This document shows positions 27,651 to 36,771 of a DNA stretch of 64,000 nucleotides, in pieces. Positions within the stretch are counted from its first letter, which is position 1; each line of letters begins with the position of its first letter. The stretch comes from Vogesella aquatica. GTDB lineage: Bacteria > Pseudomonadota > Gammaproteobacteria > Burkholderiales > Chromobacteriaceae. The notes beneath the pieces were generated by a model. That model ran no database searches and had not been told where the DNA came from. It was given only the letters and a program-made list of their open reading frames with translations. The stretch lies in contig NZ_JAQQLF010000015.1 in the NCBI RefSeq assembly GCF_028548455.1, forward strand, positions 47,085 through 111,084, read 5' to 3'. Made by a program: the position numbers and the translations under genes.

Positions 27651-28768
27651 GTGAAATTTCCTGCAGTCAGAATGGATTGAAGCACCGCCTCCGGCCGTAC
27701 CGCCGCCATACATTGCACCTGTTTACAGCCACCCGGCTGCGCACCAACAGGCCGGAAGCAGCGTAGCGCCCAGTCTACCGGGCGGTGGTGCACACTGCGT
27801 TGAAAGCGGCAGGGAAACAAGGCCGGGCCAGCCCCCAGGCAGGTATACCGGCTAAAGAAATGGCTGGTGCCGAACAGCTCTTCACTGCCTGGGCCAAACA
27901 GCATGACCAGCGGCACACCCGCGGTTTTGGCCAGGTGGGCAATGCCGGTATCCGGGCACACGCACGCCTGGGCTGCGGCCAACACGGCGCGTAGCTGCGG
28001 CAGGGTTAATGAGCCCGAGATGACGATATCCTGCGGCAGCGGGGTAACCCGCTCGATCAGGTGATGCTCGCCCGGCCCACCGGACCACACCACAGCCAAG
28101 CCTCGCTCGCGCAATGAAGCCGCCAGGCTTTGCCAGTATTCGCTCGGCCAATAGCGTGTGGGCGAACTCGCCCCCACGTGCAGCACCACGTATCGTGCTG
28201 GCAGCGCAGGAACACGCTGCTCGCCCAGCGGCCAATGCGCCAGGTCGAATGGCTGGGGTGCAGGGCCGTCTACCAGCCTGGCGGCAGTATCTGTCCACGC
28301 TTCCGGCTCTTGGGAGTAGGGGATGCGCTCGTCCACCAGCCAGTTCTTGTAATGCGGCATCTCGCCATCAAAACCGACAATCCAGCGCGCACCGATGGCG
28401 CGCGCCAGGTAGCTCAAGCGGTTCTCGCCCATCAAATACACCATGTCGACACGCGGCAGGGCAAACAGGCGGCGGATGCTGGCAAAGTCGCGCGGGTGCC
28501 ACGGCATGGCACGGATGCCATAGGGCTGGCTATCGTACAGCCCGGCCTGCAGCGGCGGGCAGGCCAGCACGATGTCGGCGGCGGGGAAACGCTCGCGCAG
28601 CTTGGCCAGCAGGCTGGTGGCCATCAGGGCATCACCCAGCAAAAACTGGTGCAGAACCAGAATGCGCTGCACGCTCTGCGGCTGCGGTTTGCGACGTAGC
28701 CACTGCCACGGCAAACGGAACAACAAGGTAGCAAAAATCAGCACACGGCCCGGGAAGCGCCCTTTCAT
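27647..28768 (-). CDS. Glycosyltransferase family 9 (heptosyltransferase-like)
   Basis: A 373-residue protein of the WaaC/WaaF/WaaQ family: RILVLHQFLLGDALMATSLLAKL near residue 35 replaces the usual IGDxLxxTP motif, and VCPDTGIAHLAKTAGVPLVMLFGP near residue 265 is the donor-site motif. The C-terminus has four cysteines (CLGAGPALFPCRF and CFR), unusual compared with E. coli heptosyltransferases. The N-terminus carries a hydrophobic stretch. It overlaps both neighbours by four bases. Confidence 0.87.
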   Translation of the reverse strand: MKGRFPGRVLIFATLLFRLPWQWLRRKPQPQSVQRILVLHQFLLGDALMATSLLAKLRERFPAADIVLACPPLQAGLYDSQPYGIRAMPWHPRDFASIRRLFALPRVDMVYLMGENRLSYLARAIGARWIVGFDGEMPHYKNWLVDERIPYSQEPEAWTDTAARLVDGPAPQPFDLAHWPLGEQRVPALPARYVVLHVGASSPTRYWPSEYWQSLAASLRERGLAVVWSGGPGEHHLIERVTPLPQDIVISGSLTLPQLRAVLAAAQACVCPDTGIAHLAKTAGVPLVMLFGPGSEELFGTSHFFSRYTCLGAGPALFPCRFQRSVHHRPVDWALRCFRPVGAQPGGCKQVQCMAAVRPEAVLQSILTAGNFT

Positions 28769-29910
28769 GCCAGGCCCTCCGCGTCAGGCAGCAAGGTGGC
28801 GAACAGGGTCAGCATCTGCCCGACCATGCGCGGCTCGGTATAGGGCAATACAGCTTGACGCGCTTGCTCGCCCCGTTGCGGCCAACTGGCGCGTGCGGCC
28901 AACCATTGCCCCACATTGTGTTGCCACGCGGCCTTGTCATCCGGTGCCGCCAGCCAGCCGGTTTGCCCCGGCTGCAGCAGCTCGCCACCGCCGCAGCGCG
29001 TACTGGTGAGTACCGTCAGGCCGCAGGCCATGGCTTCCGCCACCACCAGGCCAAATGGCTCATAAATGGACGGCAGGATGAAGCCATCGGCCATACCGTA
29101 GTAACTGCGTACATCGCGCTGCGCGCCGGCGAAGTGAACGCGCCCGGCCACGCCCAGCTGGCTGGCCAAAGCCTGGTAGTGCCGGCTTTTCTTGTCGCTG
29201 CCGACTACCACCAGCTGCACTGCCGGGTGCGGCACGATGGCGTGCAGCGCCTGTGCCAGCCCTTTGCGTTCGAAGCCGGAACCCACGTACAGCAATACCG
29301 GTGCATCCGCGCTTAAACCATACTGCTGACGCAAGCTATCGCGCTGCGCACGGGCATCCCGCGGGTTGAAAAACGCGCTATCGATACCGTTGTAAACCAC
29401 GTGGCAACGCTCGGCCGGCAGGCCGGTGTACTGCATCACGTCGCGTTTGACCATGTCGGAGATACATACCACCCCGCGAAATGCCGGGTCGCGGTACATG
29501 CGCTGCTCCATGGCCAGCATGTAATGATGATACGGGTTCAGCGCCATGGATACGCGGGCGGCGATACCGCCACGCTGGCGGCGCACGTCCAGCCAGGCAG
29601 CGTGCACGCCGTCGTCCGCGCGGTATACATGGCAGCCCGGGATGCGCTCGTGCGAGAGCACCAGGGCGGCATCCAGCGCCTGCCACAAGCGGCGTGCCGC
29701 ACGGGCAAAGCCCCAGTCGCGCCACACACTGCCCAGATAAAACGGGTTGACGCTATGCGCCTCGATGCCCGGCACGGCTTCCCATTTGCGGTTAATCAGC
29801 AGGGTATGCAGCGCCGCATGGCCTTGCAGCTGGCGCAAAATAGCGCTCACAACGCGCTCGGCACCGCCAGCAGGGTTGAATTTCTGGCGGATGATGGCAA
29901 TACGCTTCAT
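28765..29910 (-). CDS. Glycosyltransferase family 4, WaaG-like
   Basis: A 381-residue GT-B enzyme. The start RIAIIRQKFNPAGGAERVV and the motif PSIYEPFGLVVAEAMACGLTVLTSTRCGGGELL resemble WaaG (LPS glucosyltransferase I), with CHVVYNGID as the usual core motif. It probably adds the first outer-core hexose. The ATG at 29910 is fixed by the four-base overlap with the waaQ-like gene. Two dispersed-repeat copies lie 17 bases apart in the 3' end (28878, 28895). Confidence 0.88.
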   Translation of the reverse strand: MKRIAIIRQKFNPAGGAERVVSAILRQLQGHAALHTLLINRKWEAVPGIEAHSVNPFYLGSVWRDWGFARAARRLWQALDAALVLSHERIPGCHVYRADDGVHAAWLDVRRQRGGIAARVSMALNPYHHYMLAMEQRMYRDPAFRGVVCISDMVKRDVMQYTGLPAERCHVVYNGIDSAFFNPRDARAQRDSLRQQYGLSADAPVLLYVGSGFERKGLAQALHAIVPHPAVQLVVVGSDKKSRHYQALASQLGVAGRVHFAGAQRDVRSYYGMADGFILPSIYEPFGLVVAEAMACGLTVLTSTRCGGGELLQPGQTGWLAAPDDKAAWQHNVGQWLAARASWPQRGEQARQAVLPYTEPRMVGQMLTLFATLLPDAEGLA

Positions 29911-30989
29911 GCCAGCGCCTCTTGCAAGCTGTCTACTGCGGCCAACACCTGCTGTACGCTGATTTTTTCCAGGCATTCGCTGCGCCAGCTGCCACCGCAA
30001 CCGGCATTGCCGCAGGGGCGGCAGGCCATGTTGGCCGCCACCACACGGTGCGGCACCTGCCACGGGCCCCATTCGATATCGCCGGACGGGCCAAACAAGG
30101 CCACACAAGGCGTTTGCACTGCAGCAGCAATATGCATGGGTACCGAGTCCACTCCGATATACAAACGCGCCGAGGCAATGGCCGCCGCCAGTTCTTTCAG
30201 GCTGAGCTGGCCCGCCAGGCTGGCCACCGGCCGCTGCAAACGCGCGCTAATGTCAGCCAGCATGGCCATTTCGTCCGCGCTGGGGGCCGCAGTCAGCAAA
30301 ATCCTCTCGCCACGCGCGGTGAGCTGGTTGATCAGCTCGGCCATTTTTTCAGCCGGCCAGCTCTTGAATAACCAGCGCGAGGTGGGATGCACCAGGATAT
30401 AGCCACCAGGAACCAAGCCCGATGCGGCCAACTTGGCCGCCAGGCTGGCCTCGGCATCGGCACCGGGCAGCAGCGTCAGGGCGCGGGCATCCGGCGCAGG
30501 GTAAATACCGATGCGGCGCAAGGCATCCAGGTGCACCTCTACCGTGTGGCGGCGGTTACCCGGCACCTGCAGATAGCGGTGGGTAAAGGTTTTCTTGAAG
30601 AAACGGCCATACGGCCCCTGCGGGCCTACCGACCAGCGCGGCTTGAGCAAGCGCACCAGCCAGGCGCCGCGATTATGCTCGGTCAGCGTGATGACCAGAT
30701 CGTACTGACGCGACTTCAGCACTGACAGCAGCTGCCATTCGGCACGCAGCTGGCCCAGCGGGCCCAGCTTTTTCCACTGCCGGTCTATGGTGTGCAGCTG
30801 CGACAACGCCGGGTGGCCAGACAGCATCTCGCGCGTGTCGTGGTACACCAGCGCGTCTATCTCGGCGTGAGGGGCGTGCGTTTTCAGCGCCGTCAAAACC
30901 GGCGAGGACAATAGCACGTCGCCGTGGTGGCGCAGCTTGATCAGCAATACGCGGCGCACGGCCGTCAGATCGATGGCGTCTATGAGCAT
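29907..30989 (-). CDS. waaQ: Lipopolysaccharide heptosyltransferase III-like protein
   Basis: A 360-residue GT9 enzyme. The N-terminal VLLIKLRHHGDVLLSSPVL and C-terminal YIGVDSVPMHIAAAVQTPCVALFGPSG are the WaaQ signature; it adds a branch heptose to the inner core. The C-terminus has a cysteine cluster (CRPCGNAGCGG) common in this subfamily. First gene of the LPS cluster. The start at 30989 directly abuts the T run of the ptsI terminator and lacks a ribosome binding site, so the true start might be a little further in. Confidence 0.9.
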   Translation of the reverse strand: MLIDAIDLTAVRRVLLIKLRHHGDVLLSSPVLTALKTHAPHAEIDALVYHDTREMLSGHPALSQLHTIDRQWKKLGPLGQLRAEWQLLSVLKSRQYDLVITLTEHNRGAWLVRLLKPRWSVGPQGPYGRFFKKTFTHRYLQVPGNRRHTVEVHLDALRRIGIYPAPDARALTLLPGADAEASLAAKLAASGLVPGGYILVHPTSRWLFKSWPAEKMAELINQLTARGERILLTAAPSADEMAMLADISARLQRPVASLAGQLSLKELAAAIASARLYIGVDSVPMHIAAAVQTPCVALFGPSGDIEWGPWQVPHRVVAANMACRPCGNAGCGGSWRSECLEKISVQQVLAAVDSLQEALA

Positions 30990-30990
30990 G

Positions 30991-31020
30991 AAAAGAAAAA
31001 AGCCGGATCAGGCATCCGGC
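30991..31020 (-). terminator. Terminator of ptsI overlapping its stop codon
   Basis: The arms GCCGGAT and ATCCGGC (31002-31020) enclose a loop that contains part of the ptsI stop codon; the minus strand continues with TTTTTTCTTTT. The waaQ ATG begins immediately after the T run. Confidence 0.75.
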
Positions 31021-32747
31021 CCGGCATTCAGTTGTGTCAACAAGTCGGCGATTCTATCAGGGTCTTCACTGCGCAGGATACGCGCAACCTGCGGCGCCAG
31101 TATGTCGAGGTGGCTGTTGAGCACATTCTGCTTCACCGCCAGCAGGTTGGCCGGGTGCATGGAGAAGCGGCGCAGCCCCATGCCCAGCAGCAAACGGGTC
31201 AGGCGCTCGTCACCTGCCATCTCGCCGCATACCGACACCTGCACGCCGGCTTTGGTGGCCGTCTTGATGGTATGGGAAATCAGCTTCAGTACCGCCGGGT
31301 GAACCGGGTCGTACAGATGGCTCACCGAGTCATCATTACGGTCTACCGCCAGCGTGTACTGGATCAGGTCGTTGGTGCCGATGGACAGGAAGTCCACGTA
31401 TTTGACAAAGCTGCCCACTACCAGCGCAGCAGAGGGGATTTCGATCATCGCCCCGACTTCCACCTTGTCGGCGAAAGGGATGTTCTCTTCGCGCAGCTCT
31501 TTCTTGGCGTACTCCAGCTGCGCCAGCGCCTGTTTCAGCTCCCCCAGGCCATTGATCATGGGGAACAGGATACGGATCTTGCCGTACACGGTAGCGCGCA
31601 GCAGCGCACGCAGCTGGGCACGGAACATCAGTGGCTCGGCCAGGCACAGTCGCACGCCAGTCAGGCCCAGCGCCGGGTTTTCCGCAGCGCCGTGGTTGAG
31701 CCAGCGCGGGTTCTTGTCGGCGCCCAAGTCCATGGTACGCACCGTAACCGGGGCGCCATTCGTAGCCTCGGCCACCTCGCGGTAGGCGGCAAACTGCTCG
31801 TCTTCCGACGGCAGGCTGTCGCGCCCCAGAAACAGGAATTCGCTGCGGAACAGCCCTACGCCCACCGCGCCGGATTCCAGCACGTTGGCCGCATCCTGCG
31901 GCAGCTCGATATTGGCCAGCAGCTCGATAGGCGTGCCGTCCTGGGTCAGGGCGTCGGTCTTGCGGATGCTGGACAGCTTGCGTCGTGCTTCTATCCAGTT
32001 GCGCTGGCGGCGTCGGTATTCGGCCAGTACCGTTTCTTCGGGGTTGATGATCAGCACGCCTTGCTGGCCATCCACCACAATCAGTTCGTCCTCGCGGATC
32101 AGCTCGCGCGCGTGGTGCAGCGCAATCACCGATGGCAGGTCCAGGCTGCGGCCCAGAATGGCCGTGTGGCTGGTGGCGCCGCCCACATCGGTCACAAACG
32201 CGGCAACGCTGGAATCCTTGAAATACACCATATCGGCCGGCGACAGGTCGTGCGCCACCAGAATGGCGTCTTCGTCCATGTCCTCGACAAACTGCAAGTC
32301 GGTGCTGTGGCCGGCCAGGTTCTTGAAGATGCGCTCCACCACCTGCAGCACGTCGTGCTTGCGCTCGCGCAGGTAGTCTTCCTCGATGGCGTCAAACTGC
32401 TCCACCAGGGTATCGCACTGCAGCTTCAGCGCCCATTCGGCGTTGCAGCGCTGGCTGTCGATCAGGTCGCGCGGGTCGCGCGAGATGGTCACGTCGGACA
32501 GCAGCATGATGTGCAGGGACAAAAATGCCCCCAGCTCGGCCGGGGCATTTTCGGGGATGCTGCCCCACAGCAGCTCCAGCTGCTTGCGTGTATCGCGCAC
32601 GGCGCTATCGAAACGCTGCTGTTCCGCGGCGATCTCGCTGTCTTCCAGCACCAGATGCACCACGTCGTCCATGCTTTGCGATAGCAAATGTGCCCTGCCG
32701 ATAGCCACACCGCCACCGATCGGTACACCGTGCAACACGATACTCAT
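31008..32747 (-). CDS. ptsI: PTS enzyme I (phosphoenolpyruvate-protein phosphotransferase)
   Basis: A 579-residue cytoplasmic enzyme that takes phosphate from phosphoenolpyruvate and gives it to HPr. The phosphorylated His is in GGATSHTAILGRS near residue 190. The PEP-binding C-terminal domain shows GVGLFRSEFLFLGR, VRTMDLGADK and DFLSIGTNDLIQY, with the catalytic cysteine in VSVCGEMAGD. The ribosome binding site GGGGAG precedes the start. It is third after EIIA and HPr in the operon. No sugar-specific EIIB or EIIC is in the window. Confidence 0.96.
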   Translation of the reverse strand: MSIVLHGVPIGGGVAIGRAHLLSQSMDDVVHLVLEDSEIAAEQQRFDSAVRDTRKQLELLWGSIPENAPAELGAFLSLHIMLLSDVTISRDPRDLIDSQRCNAEWALKLQCDTLVEQFDAIEEDYLRERKHDVLQVVERIFKNLAGHSTDLQFVEDMDEDAILVAHDLSPADMVYFKDSSVAAFVTDVGGATSHTAILGRSLDLPSVIALHHARELIREDELIVVDGQQGVLIINPEETVLAEYRRRQRNWIEARRKLSSIRKTDALTQDGTPIELLANIELPQDAANVLESGAVGVGLFRSEFLFLGRDSLPSEDEQFAAYREVAEATNGAPVTVRTMDLGADKNPRWLNHGAAENPALGLTGVRLCLAEPLMFRAQLRALLRATVYGKIRILFPMINGLGELKQALAQLEYAKKELREENIPFADKVEVGAMIEIPSAALVVGSFVKYVDFLSIGTNDLIQYTLAVDRNDDSVSHLYDPVHPAVLKLISHTIKTATKAGVQVSVCGEMAGDERLTRLLLGMGLRRFSMHPANLLAVKQNVLNSHLDILAPQVARILRSEDPDRIADLLTQLNAGPDA

Positions 32748-32781
32748 GCTTGCTCCCCTGCCTGTTTATTATCGCGGGCGT

Positions 32782-33051
32782 TTATTCCGCCTCGTCGAAG
32801 CGGTTGTTGATCAGTTCGACCAACGCCGCCATTGCCTGCTCTTCGTCTTCCCCATTGGTTTCCAGCTCGACCGTGGCGCCTTTGGCCGCAGCCAGCATCA
32901 TCACACCCATGATGCTTTTACCGTTGACACGGCGGCCGTTGCGGGCAATCCATACCTCGGCCTTGAAGCGGCTGGATATCTGGGTAAATTTGCTCGAAGC
33001 ACGGGCGTGCAGGCCCAGTTTATTGATGATTTCAATCTGTTGTTTTTGCAT
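32782..33051 (-). CDS. ptsH: HPr phosphocarrier protein
   Basis: An 89-residue protein. His15 (LGLHARAS) is the PTS phosphorylation site, and Ser46 in NGKSIMGVMML is the regulatory serine position. The ribosome binding site GGAGGGG is strong. It overlaps the end of the EIIA gene by 20 bases, an unusually long overlap that implies coupled expression. Confidence 0.96.
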   Translation of the reverse strand: MQKQQIEIINKLGLHARASSKFTQISSRFKAEVWIARNGRRVNGKSIMGVMMLAAAKGATVELETNGEDEEQAMAALVELINNRFDEAE

Positions 33052-33445
33052 GTTTCCCCTCCGGAAGCATATAGAAGACCCCTTCCAGGCCCCCGGTAAT
33101 GGCCTTGCTGACCACGATTTCCAGTGGCTGGCTGCTATAACTCAGCGCGCGCACCAGCATGGGCAGGTTCACCCCTGCCACGGCCTCTACCCGGCCGGCC
33201 TGTACCAGGCGGCCGGTAATGTTGGCCGGCGTGCCGCCTACCATATCGGTAAGTACCACTACGCCGTCCCCTTGTTCCAGCTGTGCAATCAGGCCTTGGG
33301 CCTCCAGACGCTTGGCTTCGGGGTCGTCGTGTTTTTCCACGCCCATGATCGCCAGATTGTCCGGCACCCGGCCCAGCACGTGGCGGGCACAGTCAGCCAG
33401 GCTCAAGCCCAGATTGCCATGCGAAATTAGTAGTACACCAACCAT
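33032..33445 (-). CDS. PTS EIIA component, mannose/fructose (ManX) family
   Basis: About 137 residues; the phosphoryl-accepting histidine is His9 in LLISHGNLG, and VVLTDMVGGTPANI follows as in EIIA-Man domains. Standing alone with HPr and EI, without IIB, IIC or IID, it probably serves regulation rather than sugar uptake, as known for betaproteobacterial PTS. The ATG at 33445 is preferred because GGGGTG precedes it; an in-frame GTG at 33454 would add three residues. Confidence 0.92.
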   Translation of the reverse strand: MVGVLLISHGNLGLSLADCARHVLGRVPDNLAIMGVEKHDDPEAKRLEAQGLIAQLEQGDGVVVLTDMVGGTPANITGRLVQAGRVEAVAGVNLPMLVRALSYSSQPLEIVVSKAITGGLEGVFYMLPEGKHAKTTD

Positions 33446-33523
33446 ATTCTTCACCCCGGCGCATGCCGGCTATTGCCAACGCGTCACACACTACCCTACA
33501 GGCAGCCCCTGGAGGCTGTGCCC

Positions 33524-34918
33524 TCAGGCACCTTCTGCCGAGCTGCGATACCAGCCCAGCTGCGGTGCCAGCGACACCACCTCACCCACGATGATCAATG
33601 CAGGTGAGCTGATACTATTCGCACGAATCAAGGCAGGCAAGGTTTCCAGTGTCCCCAGCACGGTTCTTTGCCGGGGTGTCGTAGCCTGCTCTACTACAGC
33701 AGCAGGCGTATCGCGGGCTTTTCCATGACTGATGAATGCCTGGCAAAGTTCCTCAGCCATGGCCAGCCCCATGTACACCACCACGGTTTGTCCACTACGC
33801 GTTAACGCTGGCCAGTCTAACGAAATGCTGCCGTCTTTTTTATGACCTGTGACAAAGGTCACCGACTGGGCATGATCGCGGTGCGTCAGCGGGATGCCGG
33901 CATACGCCGCCGCGCCACTGGCCGAGGTAATACCGGGCACCACTTCGAACGGTATCTGCTTGGCCGCCAACAGGGCAATTTCCTCGCCACCGCGCCCAAA
34001 GGTAAACGGGTCCCCTCCTTTGAGGCGCAATACGCGCTTGCCTTCCTGCGCCAGCCGCAGCAGCAGTGCGTTGATCTCTTCTTGCGGCAAGGTGTGGTTG
34101 GCGCGCTGTTTGCCGACAAACATGCGCTCCGCGTCACGGCGTACCAGCGCCAGCAGCTCGGGGGCCACCAGGTTGTCGTACAGCACCACATCGGCCTGCT
34201 GCATCAGGCGCAGCGCGCGGAAGGTCAGCAAATCGGGGTTGCCGGGGCCGGCGCCCACCAGGTAAACCGCGCCGGCAGGCGCCGTATCCGCTGCGGCCAA
34301 CCTGCGCTGCATATCGTCGCGTGCCGCGGCCTCGTCGCCATTCATTACCTGCTCGGCCAGCGGGCCTTCCAGCACCGCCTCCCAGAACGCACGGCGCTCT
34401 TCTACATTACCGAAACGGGCTTTCACCTGATCGCGAAAGCCGGCAGCAAAGCGGGCCAGCCGGCCAAAACCGGCCGGAATCATGCTTTCCAGCCGTGCAC
34501 GCACCAGGCGCGCCAGCACCGGCACGCCACCGCCGGTAGAGACCGCGATCACCAGCGGGGAACGGTCCACAATGGCCGGCGTGATGTAGCTGGACAGCTC
34601 TGGGTCATCCACCACGTTTACCGGGATATTGCGGGCCTGTGCCGTGTCTGACACCACACGGTTTACCGCCCGTACGTCAGTTGCGGCCACCACCAGTTTG
34701 TAATCGCCGATATGCGCCGGCTCGAAGTTGGCCGCAAGATGCACCAGCTCGCCACGCGCCGCCATCTGCATCAGCTCCGGTGCCAGCTCGGGGGAAACCA
34801 CGGTCAGCCGGGCTCCAGCCGATAGCAACAGCCGGGCTTTGCGCAGGCCGACCTCCCCCCCGCCTACCAGCAAGCAGGGCTCGCCCTGCAAGCGCATGAA
34901 AATCGGAAAATACTCCAC
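33524..34918 (-). CDS. cysG: Sirohaem synthase CysG
   Basis: About 464 residues, trifunctional. The N-terminal precorrin-2 dehydrogenase/ferrochelatase domain has the NAD-binding LLVGGGEVGLRKARLLLSAG; the C-terminal uroporphyrinogen III methyltransferase starts near VYLVGAGPGNPDLLT and contains LRLKGGDPFTFGRGGEE. Sirohaem serves sulfite and nitrite reductases. The GTG at 34918 is chosen: AGGAGG lies 4 bases upstream and the N-terminus (EYFPIF) aligns with E. coli CysG. It could be the first gene of the PTS operon, 78 bases ahead. Confidence 0.95.
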   Translation of the reverse strand: MEYFPIFMRLQGEPCLLVGGGEVGLRKARLLLSAGARLTVVSPELAPELMQMAARGELVHLAANFEPAHIGDYKLVVAATDVRAVNRVVSDTAQARNIPVNVVDDPELSSYITPAIVDRSPLVIAVSTGGGVPVLARLVRARLESMIPAGFGRLARFAAGFRDQVKARFGNVEERRAFWEAVLEGPLAEQVMNGDEAAARDDMQRRLAAADTAPAGAVYLVGAGPGNPDLLTFRALRLMQQADVVLYDNLVAPELLALVRRDAERMFVGKQRANHTLPQEEINALLLRLAQEGKRVLRLKGGDPFTFGRGGEEIALLAAKQIPFEVVPGITSASGAAAYAGIPLTHRDHAQSVTFVTGHKKDGSISLDWPALTRSGQTVVVYMGLAMAEELCQAFISHGKARDTPAAVVEQATTPRQRTVLGTLETLPALIRANSISSPALIIVGEVVSLAPQLGWYRSSAEGA

Positions 34919-35033
34919 ATAGCCTCCTGCCAGAATGCGCCCGAGCATAACCCGCAGCGTGACGCTTGGCGACCGCTACGCGACAGACAAACCCTGCCTG
35001 GCCATGAAAAAGGCATGATGCGGCACACAATTC

Positions 35034-35061
35034 ATGACATACCGCCTTTTATCGCTACAAT
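35034..35061 (+). promoter_or_regulatory. Possible promoter of the PAS-GAF-GGDEF gene
   Basis: ATGACA (35034-35039) and TACAAT (35056-35061) are separated by 16 bases, placing the transcript start about 30 bases before the ATG at 35098. Confidence 0.4.
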
Positions 35062-35097
35062 CCAGAGTAAGCACGGTTGTCCCGTGCGCGCCCAGCC

Positions 35098-36771
35098 ATG
35101 GAGAACAATGTGCCGGCCACTGCCACACTGGAACATGCCCTCGGTGCCCTGCCGGGTGGCTACTTGCTGCTGGATGAAAAGCAGCGGGTCCGTTTTGCCA
35201 GCACGCGCTTTTACCAGCTTCTGCACTGCGCCCCACTGCAGTACGGCCAAGCGCTGCCCGCCGGCCTGCTACCAGACGAGCTGCAGCCGGCCTTGCGGGC
35301 AGGGCATGCGCACGCCAGCCAGCAGCTTTATGCCGGCCGGCTGCTGGACTGGCTAGTGACCCCCTTGCCGGATGGCACCATGCTGAGCATCCGCGAAGAC
35401 CGGCAGAGCTTTCGCAACCTGATTGAAAACTCGCCCGACATCATCAGCCGCTACAGCCCGCAGCTAGTCTGCCTGTACGCCAATAGCGCCCTGGCACGCT
35501 ACTCCCCCATCCCCCCTGCGCTGCACGTGGGCCTGGGTATAGAAGAGCGCGGCCTGCCTGCGCACGTGTGCGATGCGTTTCGCCACGCCAGCAGCCAGGT
35601 GCTGGCCAGTGGCAAACCCCTGGTATTTGAAAACCAGCTGAACCACCAGGACAAGCACTACGTGTTTGAATCGCGGCTGTTCCCAGAAACCGACGAGCAC
35701 GGCCAGATACAATCGCTGCTGTGCATTGACCGCGACATCAGCGAAGAGCACGCCATGCGGCTATGGCAGGCCGACGAAAACCGCCTGCTGGAAATGATTG
35801 CCAACGACCGCCCCATGAAAGAAGTCATGGTGTGGACCTGCCATATGATCGAGTCGCAGATCGAAGGCTCGATGTGCTCCATCATGTTACTGGACGACGA
35901 AGGCCTGCACCTGCGCGTAACAGCCGGCCCCAGCCTGCCTGACGAATACAAGGCGCAAATTGACGGTGTGGCCATTGGCGCCAGCGTCGGCTCTTGCGGC
36001 ACAGCGGCCTTTACCGGTGAAACCGTGATCGTGACGGACATACAGCAGCACCCGTACTGGGCCGACTTCGCTGCGCTAGCCGAGCTGCACAAGTTGCGCA
36101 GCTGCTGGTCCTATCCCATCAAGTCACACGATGGCCGCGTACTGGGCACCTTTGCCATCTACTTTGCCCACCCTTGTGCACCGGACAGCCATAGCGAATA
36201 CATCACCCTGCGTACCACGCACCTGATGGCCATTGCCATCCAGCAAGAGCGGCGCGCCAGCCAGTTATTCCAGCTGGCCACACAAGACTCGCTGACCGGG
36301 CTGTACAACCGTCGCCACTTCATGACCTTGGCAGAAGAAGCATGCGATAGCACCCTGCTGCTGTCCAAGCCGCTATGTATGCTGATGTTTGACCTGGACC
36401 ACTTCAAGCAAGTGAACGACCGCTACGGCCATGCCGCTGGCGACGAGGCACTGCGCTCCTTTGCCCGCATCCTGCAAGACAGCCTGCGCGTGCAAGATCT
36501 GGTATGCCGCATGGGCGGCGAAGAGTTTGCCGCCCTGCTGACCGACACCAGTGCAGAAGCGGCCCTGAGCGCAGCACAGCGCATCTGCCGCCTGGTGGCA
36601 CAAACCCCCGTGCTAAGCCATGGCCAGAGCATTGCGCTGACAGTCAGTATCGGGCTGGCCAGCTGCGTACCCGGCCAGGCGCTAGGCGACATGATGCGCC
36701 AGGCCGACAAGGCACTCTACGAAGCCAAGAACGCCGGGCGCAACCGCGTCCATGTCGCTCAATACCCCTGA
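35098..36771 (+). CDS. Sensory diguanylate cyclase (PAS-like, PAS, GAF, GGDEF)
   Basis: A 557-residue soluble protein. After an N-terminal PAS-like segment (about 10-105), a PAS domain starts at FRNLIENSPDIISRYS (about 105-230), a GAF domain covers about 240-385, and the GGDEF domain follows from QDSLTGLYNRRHF. The active site reads GGEEF, a functional variant, in CRMGGEEFAALL. No RxxD inhibitory site is evident. It would make cyclic di-GMP in response to an unknown cytoplasmic signal. An in-frame TTG at 35077 is an alternative start. Its 3' end overlaps the opposing cyclase gene. Confidence 0.92.
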   Translation: MENNVPATATLEHALGALPGGYLLLDEKQRVRFASTRFYQLLHCAPLQYGQALPAGLLPDELQPALRAGHAHASQQLYAGRLLDWLVTPLPDGTMLSIREDRQSFRNLIENSPDIISRYSPQLVCLYANSALARYSPIPPALHVGLGIEERGLPAHVCDAFRHASSQVLASGKPLVFENQLNHQDKHYVFESRLFPETDEHGQIQSLLCIDRDISEEHAMRLWQADENRLLEMIANDRPMKEVMVWTCHMIESQIEGSMCSIMLLDDEGLHLRVTAGPSLPDEYKAQIDGVAIGASVGSCGTAAFTGETVIVTDIQQHPYWADFAALAELHKLRSCWSYPIKSHDGRVLGTFAIYFAHPCAPDSHSEYITLRTTHLMAIAIQQERRASQLFQLATQDSLTGLYNRRHFMTLAEEACDSTLLLSKPLCMLMFDLDHFKQVNDRYGHAAGDEALRSFARILQDSLRVQDLVCRMGGEEFAALLTDTSAEAALSAAQRICRLVAQTPVLSHGQSIALTVSIGLASCVPGQALGDMMRQADKALYEAKNAGRNRVHVAQYP

